Shown piece after piece: positions 56,838-64,000 of a stretch of 64,000 bases of DNA. The notes under the pieces were generated by a model that had not been told where the DNA came from, searched no databases, and worked only from the letters and a program-made list of their open reading frames with translations. The stretch is from assembly GCA_003550325.1 (NCBI GenBank), contig QKWP01000341.1, positions 258,525-322,524 on the forward strand. Reading direction: 5' to 3'. Origin of the DNA: Gigaspora rosea. Taxonomy: Eukaryota > Glomeromycota > Glomeromycetes > Diversisporales > Gigasporaceae. The first letter of the stretch is position 1. Every line of letters starts with the position of its first letter. The position numbers and the translations under genes are program-made.

Positions 56838-58646
56838 GGAGCTTTTAGATATCTCCTGCAAGAGATATATCCCCCGCAGGGAGATATATATCCCATGCTA
56901 GTCAGCCAATCAAAAAATAGAATTATCACATGATTGACACTAGCCTGAATTACGTGCAACCAATTAATCGTGCATAATCATGTGTAACAAAAACAACAAT
57001 CTTGGAAATAAACTCTGATTATATTCACTTCAGATCCAATCAAAAAGCAAATAACAGCTAGATATTTTTTTATTAAAATTTTTATTTAAAAGTCAATTAC
57101 ATCATAAATTCGTATACCTGGTACAATTACACAATCTAGTATTTAAGCAAAATTTTGCAGTAAAGTATAATCGGCCTCTTATGTAGCTGATTATACTTTA
57201 CTACAAGATTTGCTTATATCCAACTACACAAAACCCAACGTATTTCACGATGCCAAAATACTACTCCCAGTATTAATTGCATGTTAAAACACCAAATGTT
57301 CACAAGAGGATTTACAAAATAAACTGAAGGTCCACAGGAGAGCTCAACAAACCACCGAAAGACCTACGAAAGTTTATCAAAAAACGCCGAAAGACCCAAA
57401 GTTTAGCAAGAAACGCCAAAAGACCAGAGGAAAGTTCACCAACAAATCATCGAAAGAGCAGAAGAAAATCCATGAGAAAGTTCACCAAGCGATTTTGAAA
57501 GATTAGTAAAAATTCACAAAAAAAAAAAAAAGTTGAAAAATCTAAAGTACTTACAAATAGAGTACTGAAAGATCAAAAGAAACTTGAAAAATGCTGAAAG
57601 TCTACAAGAGAGTTTATCAGAAACCGTCGAAAGTCCACAAGAGAATTCACCAAAAAACGCCAAATGTTCACAAGATGATTCACAAAAAAATATCGAAAGT
57701 CCATAGAAGGGTTCAACAAAATGCCAAAAGACCCAAGAAAGTTCAAGAAACGCAAAAAGACCAGAGGAAAGTTCACAAGAAAGTTCATTAGCAAATCGTT
57801 TGAAAGATCAGTAAAAGTTTGCAAAAAAAAATCCCATTGAAAGATACTTACCAATAGAGCCCCAAAGATCAAAAAAAAACTTGAAAAACACCGGAAGTCG
57901 AAAACGCCGAAAGTCCACAAGAGGGTTCACCAGAAAGCATTGAAAGTCCACAAGAGAATTTACAAACAAATGCCAAAAGTCCACAAGAGAATTCACCCGA
58001 AAGTCCACAAGAGAATTCATCAACAAACGCCAAAAGTCCACAAAAGAGTTAACCAGAAAACGCTGAAAGTCCACAAAAGAGTTAACCAGAAAACGCTGAA
58101 AGTCCACAAGAGATAACATCAAATATTCACAAGAGGATTTACCAAAAGAACGCTAAAATCCACAGGAGTTCACCAACAAAAAGCTGAAAGACCCAAAAAA
58201 GTTTACTGAGAAAAATGGCAGAGGAAAATTCACAAGTTCACCAATAAATCAGCAAAAGACCAGAAATAAGTTTATAAAAAAGTTTACCAACCGATTTCGA
58301 AAGATCAGTAAATTTACTAAAAAAAATGTTAAAAGATCAGAAGAAAGTACTTACCAAAAAACACTGAAAGCTCAAAGAAAACGTAAAAAAAAGAACAACG
58401 TAAAATGCTCCAGAGAAGCCAAAGAAGCGGGTCCCAAAAAAAAAAAATTAAAGCGTTATTATTGTTGAAAATAATGATAAACAATAAAATAAATACAGTA
58501 CAGAAAAGGAAACGGTACTTCTGTTATCTATCATGTGTTCACCGGTGGGGGGTGAACTGATCTCTGATCCAGCATCGGTACGCCAGGTGGGAGATATATC
58601 TCCCGGGAAGATGCATCTCTCGTGGGAGATGCTTATAATTTCCCAA
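56838..58646. mobile_element. 1.8-kb element bounded by GAGATATATCTCC inverted repeats
   Basis: The left end (56847-56894, AGATATCTCCTGCAAGAGATA, TCCCCCGCAGGGAGATATATA) and the right end (58588-58632, GGGAGATATATCTCCCGGGAA, ATCTCTCGTGGGAGATGC) are inverted and each is also internally palindromic. It carries the minisatellite at 57300-58400. It appears to lie inside an AT tandem repeat that continues on both sides. No transposase was seen, so it is presumably non-autonomous. Confidence 0.55.
57300..58400. repeat. About 33-36-bp minisatellite (CCACAAGAGAGTTCACC type)
   Basis: More than twenty imperfect units of AAAGTCCACAAGAGAATTCAC with CAACAAACGCC-type joints, most regular at 57880-58110. 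The strand is purine- and A-rich. Open frames on the minus strand (57573-57920, 57808-58122) read as repeats of N-S-x-V-D-F-x-R-F-L-V, and on the plus strand (57591-57791) as V-H-K-x-I-H-Q-K. A 3n period keeps all of these open. Expression of either is unsupported. Confidence 0.75.
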
Positions 58647-59440
58647 AAAAATTATAAATTTTTATTAAAAAAAATAATATATTTTTATTAAAAAAAAACT
58701 ACAAAACATATTACAAGAAATATTACAAAAACGGCTTAGAAATACCATAAAGACATCACATAATTGCAATAAGATACCACTATATCAACTATGAACATTG
58801 GACATAGTTTGACTCCCAAATTTAGCAAATTCGATATCAACAACAAGTGTATTCATGCCTACTTTGATCCTGAAGAGAATTAGTATAACACGAACACGAT
58901 ACTAAAGGTAAAAAAAACAAATACTAACTATACACTCCAAAACTGGGCAACACCAACAGCAAAAAACTTTAGGCAAACACCCTAGCACGAAAGAACCCAA
59001 AATGAACAACAATAGCAACAAAAGAGACTTAACACCAGCAACGAAAAAATGCCAGATACCATACGAGAATGCCGAAATGGACAACACTGATGACGAAATA
59101 GACTCCAAATTGGAAACAATGACACCAACGATAATGAAAAAGCACTAATATAGTGAGTAACACCAACAGTTACACCAACTACAAAAAAACACTGATATAA
59201 ATGACAATGATAATGAAGGGAGAAAAAACTGAAAAAATATTGATTAGTGTTAGTAAAAAAAATCAAAAATACAGTAAAAAAAATATTTTTATACTTATCT
59301 TATATAATCAGTGATAATCGTCGTAATGCTATTTCTGTATTTTATTAAAAATAAATTAAATAAATTATAATAAAAAAATGTAAAAAACGTTAAAAAAACA
59401 AATTAAATAAAAAAAAATGTATAATAAAAAATAGAGTAAA
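58647..59440. other. A-rich region with AACACCAAC phrases
   Basis: At 58900-59230 the plus strand is A- and C-rich with repeated AACACCAAC, CAACAC and GATAATGA phrases. Open frames exist on the minus strand only because of this bias. No family is recognised. Confidence 0.4.
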
Positions 59441-59444
59441 TTTA

Positions 59445-59785
59445 TTCATTGCCCATGTGATGCGCCTTATATGTCGCTCTCCCAATCAAATTTCAAGATC
59501 AGGTGTAACATTACATGATCAAAAAATTTAAAAAACGTTCATTTTGTCAAAAATCATCTATAACTTACAATTGAGTATATGAAACTACTCTTAGGAATTT
59601 AACAAAAAAATTTCTTGCAAAATTTTACTATAAAACCTTCTCTTGCTCATACACACAATCTATACCTCACCCTAACCCTATCCAATAAAAAAACGTGTTA
59701 TTTTAATTGTTTTGATTTTACGTTACACCTGATTTTATGATCTGCGGCAGGTGCGACAACATCGCACGTGCGATGTATAAATTAT
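59445..59785. mobile_element. Inverted-repeat element (ATCGCACGTGCGAT type)
   Basis: The left end TTATTCATTGCCCATGTGATG...AGATCAGGTGTAAC and the right end, read inward, ATACATCGCACGTGCGATG...AATCAGGTGTAAC are imperfect inverted repeats of about 70 bp. The loop contains short ACCCTAACCCTA phrases. Confidence 0.5.
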
Positions 59786-60050
59786 TTCTAAAAAATAAAT
59801 TATAATAAATAATTAAATAATTTAAATAAATAATTTAAATAAAATAAACTGTTTAAAAAAATTAATAAAATAAAAAAACCATTTTTTTTAAAAAAAAAAA
59901 CTAGTACGAAAGAAAAATAAATAATAATAAATAATAATAATAATAAAATTAAAAAAAATAATAAAAAAATAATTTAAATAAAAAATAATTTAAAAAATAA
60001 ACTGGTACAAAAATAATAATAATAATAATAATAATAAAAATAAGGATAAA
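59786..60050. repeat. A-rich AAT/AATAA low-complexity tract
   Basis: Almost purely A and T, with AATAAT runs at 59918-59945 and 60015-60040. Confidence 0.85.
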
Positions 60051-60053
60051 TAT

Positions 60054-60392
60054 ATACAACGCACTCTGCGATATGCTAATTCATCGCACACATATATGTA
60101 AACATAGTTTGTAGCTGTGTAACAAATGTTCTGTATAACAAAAATCTAAGGTTAGGGTAAGGGTTAGTATTAGTTGTTAGAGTAAATACCAAAATTTTGC
60201 AAGGAATTTTTTTTGTTAGAGCGTGAAAGGTGGTTAAATAGATGAAATTTTTTAATATTACCAATTTTAGAAAAATTTCTTTATTTTGTTACACAAAAAA
60301 AATTTGAACGTAGCACCTGATCTTCAAATTTAATTAGTAGATCGTTGGGGTGCGATATTAAAGCACATCGCAGTGTGTGATGCCTAATTATG
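60054..60392. mobile_element. Related inverted-repeat element
   Basis: Left end ACGCACTCTGCGATATGCTAA and right end, read inward, ATCACACACTGCGATGTGCTTTAA carry the TGCGAT motif of the element at 59445. Ends are imperfect and no target duplication is clear. The 62-codon minus-strand frame inside it is not supported as a gene. Confidence 0.4.
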
Positions 60393-60440
60393 TCCTAAAA
60401 ATAAAATAAAAACGAAATATTTAATTAAAGGACGAATCTA

Positions 60441-60647
60441 TTTGTAACAGCCTGTTACACACTTATTTGTAACAGCTTTATTTATAACTCAAAATTTTAC
60501 TATGATAACCCCTATTGCACTCTAACAAAAAATGATCCTCTCGCAATTCTGTATTAATTTTGACCCTAACCCTAACTTCAACTCTACTTTAACATTAATA
60601 TGGCCTTATTAGCTGTTACAAATAAGCGTGTAACATGCTGTTACAAA
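60441..60647. mobile_element. 207-bp TA-flanked MITE
   Basis: Ends read TTTGTAACAGCCTGTTACAC and, from the right, TTTGTAACAGCATGTTACAC; similarity continues through CTTATTTGTAACAGCT. TA at 60439-60440 and 60648-60649. Confidence 0.75.
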
Positions 60648-60659
60648 TAGACTTTTTCT

Positions 60660-61514
60660 TAATTAAAAATTAAAAAAAGTTAATAATAAAAAAAAATAAA
60701 AAAAATTTAAAATAAAAAAAATAAATATCAAAAAAATAAAAAATAAAAAATAAAATAAACAACAAATAAAAAATAAAAAATAAATGACAAAAAAAAATAA
60801 AAAAAAATAAACGACAAAAAAAACACTACATGTATGAGCATGGTGGACATTCAATTTGATTGGTCAAAAAATGTAAAAAGTAAACAATATGCATGTTGTA
60901 GATCATTATATTATCCGTGATTGCCCATGATAATTAACCAATCAAATTAAATAACTTTTAATTGTCCGGAGCGTAGTGACGGACTTTTAGTGTTTATGCA
61001 TGGTGATATGAAAATTACGTTTTTGATGCATTTTGTCCCAAAATAATTACCTTTTTGATGCATCTGCATAAACATTATGAAGATCATATCAGAAATGTAA
61101 GTTGGAAATTTTCTGTCCGTCCGCATGCGTGTTCAAATTTGTAATTTAGTACAACAAAAATATGCATTTACGCGTTTGTGTTATACAATGATCATCATGT
61201 GCTCCAGACACACAATGCTACGCATTAGCCTAGTATTAAAAAATAAAACTTTTGTTTTTTATCTTTATTAGCATATAATTAATGAAACAATAATACTAAT
61301 ATACTATACATACTATCTATCTACTACTTAACCCGAAGTTACTTATGTTTTACTCTATAACGGTATAATATTTAGAATACATAAAATAAATAAAATAAGA
61401 GCTTTTTATTATAATAGCACATTAAACAGTATAACAAAGTTCTTTAGATTTAGATCTTGTAACATTTCAATTTTCATTTTTTTTTTGTTGGTCGTTTTCA
61501 GCATTTTAATACTA
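60660..61514. other. A-rich tract, then no gene recognised
   Basis: 60660-60830 is AAAAAT/AAATA low-complexity sequence. At 60966-61125 GTCCGGAGCGTAGTGACGGAC and TGTCCGTCCGC are GC-rich islands that may be ends of a decayed element; a similar GTCCTCCGCTTCGCTTCGGAC phrase lies near 49395 in the hAT element. Confidence 0.4.
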
Positions 61515-62823
61515 TCTCTTAATGCGTTAGATAGGTGCAGGCAAATTTGCCTGCAAAAAGTTATGTATATATAGGTTTAAAAAATTTTTTATAAAACTTT
61601 ATGTAATATTTCAATATAATATTTATTAAGGTCAAATATTATTTTTAAACTATAAATTATAAAAATTAATTATACTTTATAAAAATTTAGCATAATTTAA
61701 AATTGACCGATTTTTATAAAGTAAAATTAAATAATTAAGTTATTAATATTAAAATTTTTTTTAAATATGGTCGAACCCTTAAAATATTACTAAATCTTTA
61801 CCTTAAGTATTAATCCATATAAAAAAATTATATTTATTTAATATATATATTTAAAATACATATGTACGTGTGTATACATGTACGTAAGTGCAATATGTAT
61901 ATATAAGATATATAAACGACAATGTATTTGTATTACTTCCACGCCCTTTCCTCCTTCCTCTAGCCTTTTCTTTATTAATTTGTTTTTAATTATCTAGAAT
62001 AATCGCATTGGTTTTATTGGTTAATTCTTCCATATCAGCATAACTATCATAGTCGCTATCTTAAAAAATCTCATCTAGTAAAGAAGCTTCTTGTGTACGT
62101 GAAAAAAATGAAAATCGTCAGGATCCAACAAATCAGCAGGTAATTCTTCATTGCTTTGCATTATAACAAACTAAAGAACAAATATTCACTTAAAGCGAGC
62201 CTGAATTCAATTTAAATTAATAAATTTTTTTTTAATTTATTTATTTCTAATTTATTTCCAACTGGCGTTTTTAATAAAAATTGGCGTATATATTTTATCA
62301 TTATAATTTCAGATATTTATAAATATTTATAATGCTCAAGTCAATTTAAACAGTATTGTCTCGCTTTGAATTGACAAGAACACTAACATTTGTTGTAAAA
62401 TATTAAAATTTTAAAGGTGTACGTATATTTTTTTTAAAAAAATCGATTGCTTGCAATTAACAAATAATAATCCCAAAAATCGCTTTTAAAAAGTTTAAAG
62501 CAAACGACCCTTTTGTAAAACAATAGCGTGAGAATAATAAAATTTTAAAAAAAGGCACTAAACTTTATTTAAATAATTTATAATGATTTTTTAAGTTCGA
62601 TCAACATAATGTGTGGCGCAGTAATGCGTGATAGGCATAAATTCGAGTTAGTGTTAATCACCAGTAATGTGATTTATACAATTGATGTTTTACTACAATG
62701 TTAATGAAGTCTAACCAAATAAATTAAAGTATCTTTTAGGGGGACCTCTCTTATCTCATTTTTTATCAATTACATTAAAATTAGATTTTGCAGGCAAATT
62801 TGCCTGTATGACATATTAAGAGA
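61515..62823. mobile_element. 1.3-kb TA-flanked element
   Basis: Left end TCTCTTAATGCGTTAGATAGG followed by CAGGCAAATTTGCCTGC; right end, read inward, TCTCTTAATATGTCATACAGG continuing into the same palindrome. TA at 61513-61514 and 62824-62825. The termini are of the same type as the MITE beginning at 48455. It carries a coding relic on the minus strand (61925-62161). Confidence 0.75.
61925..62161 (-). pseudogene. Acidic protein relic inside the TA element
   Basis: From ATG at 62161: M-Q-S-N-E-E-L-P-A-D-L-L-D-P-D-D-F, then after a frame change S-R-T-Q-E-A-S-L-L-D-E-I, D-S-D-Y-D-S-Y-A-D-M-E-E-L-T-N-K, and the basic K-E-K-A-R-G-R-R-K-G-R-G. It resembles the acidic start of a transposase, and the element's TA flanks would suit a Tc1/mariner relative, but no catalytic motif remains to prove it. 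Confidence 0.4.
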
Positions 62824-62891
62824 TAATAAATAGTAAAAATATTTGCTTTTAAGTGAAGTTTATATAAGTTGAAATAAATAAATACCTTTCT

Positions 62892-64000
62892 TTAATCGCC
62901 TTTGAAATTAATTTGTGTTAATAATTTTGTTAGTGTACATTCCATCAGGATGCTTTGATATCGGCAATAATTTAATACAATAACTTTATCAGTATCCAAG
63001 AATTGCTTTTTAATTTCATTATTATCTGAACTAGCTATCTTCTTAAGCCAAGATTTAATTCTTTGTTTAATCTTATAAACAAGAGATCGTTTTTTCAGAT
63101 TAGAATTTATGCATTTCTCAGCCAATTCAACATAGAATTTAGGAGTTCCAGGTCAAACTCTGGACGCAATCCTCTATTGCAAATCTTGAATGCAAACTTA
63201 TAATCAAATTCATGACCATCAAAAGGTCTTTGACCAATCGATATTTCTGCTATAATAACACCAAATCCATAAATATCTGCTGCTTGTATAAAACAGCCTA
63301 TTACCTGATAAAACTTCAGGAGCAACATAGGGCATAACTCCATAAACTTTGCTACCTGAAACATTCGCATTTCTCTTTCTAGACAATTCTAGATCTGCAA
63401 TATAGGATTGTGTATTTTCATTAATACGTTGGTCCTGCACTAAATTTTAATTTACATTCTATAAAACTTTTAAACTTAAAGCTTAACAATAAATTAGTAC
63501 AATAAATTATTAGATAAATTATCATAATAATAAATTAACTTACTTATTTTAAAAAATCAAAATTGTTTTTCCTTCGAACTGGTCAACGTCTTGAGTGCAA
63601 AGATACTGGATGGTTCACATGCTCTTATATAATTATAATAATCACAGTCAACTTTTCGTATGCCATCCAACCAGGTTGCTGAATATACAGAACCAAATCC
63701 ACCTTTACTGATTTCTTTAACATCAAATAATTTTTAAATGGAATCCATTCAATCGCATCTTCATATTTCCAGGCTCTAAGTTAGAATTTTTTGTCAAATA
63801 TTTATGAAAACTTCCATTATCAGCATACTGAAAGACAATCAAGTAATCTTTTGTTTCTGTGTTATGGGTTATTCCGTATATTGCGAGCTTACTAAATTTT
63901 AATTTATATTCTATAAGACTTTTAAGCTTAAAGTTTAACAATAATAAACAATTAGATAAATTATCGTAACAATAAATTAACTTACTTTTAAAAAATCAAA
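62892..64000 (-). pseudogene. Kinase pseudogene, 5' end outside the window
   Basis: Minus-strand gene of the same kinase family. The exon at 63986-64000 ends F-D-F-L-K at a GTAAGT donor; intron 63927-63985; the next exon from 63926 reads Y-G-I-T-H-N-T-E-T-K-D-Y (beta4-beta5), then, after a frameshift, E-D-A-I-E-W-I-P-F-K-N (63760), I-S-K-G-G-F-G-S-V-Y (glycine loop, 63715) and F-A-L-K-T-L; intron 63475-63543; an exon from 63474 starting F-K-S-F-I-E-C-K-L-K-F then jumps to S-Y-I-A-D-L-E-L-S-R-K (63405) and V-A-P-E (63330). alphaC to the catalytic loop is therefore deleted. After another frameshift, A-D-I-Y-G-F-G-V-I-I-A-E-I follows (63280) and a Lys-rich tail ends at 62892. At least three frameshifts: inactive. 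It lacks the zinc ribbon between beta5 and the next N-lobe. Confidence 0.75.

Noticed and set aside
57573..58122. Open frames of 115 and 104 codons over the minisatellite, as a repeat protein
   Set aside because: Kept only as a repeat: the 3n period alone explains the open frames, and both strands are open.
59640..60590. CCCTAACCCTA phrases, possible telomeric repeats
   Set aside because: Only two or three units at a time, inside MITE loops; not a telomere.
60663..60854. 63-codon F/L/I-rich minus-strand frame resembling a membrane protein
   Set aside because: It translates an A-rich low-complexity tract; there is no conserved motif.
1..64000. CRISPR arrays, operons or bacterial signals
   Set aside because: Introns, SINE and hAT elements and the gene families show a eukaryote; no regularly spaced identical repeats with unique spacers were seen.

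Overview
The window is eukaryotic, strongly AT-rich and dominated by transposon debris. Short phase-0 introns (about 50-160 bp, GT...AG) interrupt the genes. The recognisable proteins are tyrosine-kinase-like kinases with C-x2-C-x9-C-x2-C zinc modules, Sel1 repeats, NNQL-type leucine-rich repeats, a cytochrome P450 and hAT transposases. This mix and the exact wording of the kinase motifs are typical of arbuscular mycorrhizal fungi (Glomeromycotina, Rhizophagus-like). That assignment comes from protein-family recognition, not from a marker gene.

Layout. 1-7.4 kb: duplication unit A (271-6927), with one kinase gene whose exons all stay open (2091-5846) and whose N-terminal part is a tandem array of whole-exon modules; a leucine-rich-repeat relic follows. 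7.4-16.8 kb: GC-richer repeats, a degenerate repeat field, a Sel1+kinase pseudogene (13527-14987) and a minus-strand leucine-rich-repeat pseudogene split by a hAT-type MITE. 16.8-23.2 kb: duplication unit B, the same kinase gene with a nonsense codon and two frameshifts. 23.2-30 kb: several short non-autonomous elements, five of which in the window have perfect 8-bp target duplications. 30-34.2 kb: a cytochrome P450 pseudogene and its tail-to-tail inverted copy, with a SINE inserted almost at the palindrome centre and further insertions in each copy. 35-46 kb: fold-back and TTAA-type MITEs and three decayed hAT elements. 48.4-54.5 kb: an apparently complete hAT element with a 656-aa intact transposase, exact 8-bp target duplications and short terminal inverted repeats, inserted 10 bp inside the end of an older TA-flanked MITE. 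54.7-55.2 kb: antisense relics of the kinase zinc module. 56.8-58.6 kb: an inverted-repeat-bounded element filled with a minisatellite. 59-62.8 kb: MITEs and a larger TA element. 62.9-64 kb: a minus-strand kinase pseudogene that runs off the window.

Only two protein-coding genes look intact: the modular kinase (2091-5846, with a possible alternative last exon to 5972) and the hAT transposase (51359-53329, minus). Everything else is relic or mobile sequence. The most interesting structure is the kinase array. Its repeating exon starts in the kinase alphaC-beta5 segment, passes through a zinc module and ends after beta3. The array therefore seems to have grown by duplicating a symmetric exon that lies across the kinase N-lobe, leaving several degenerate N-lobes in front of one complete kinase domain. 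Coordinates of exons and element ends were read by eye and have not been tested with RNA or alignment software.
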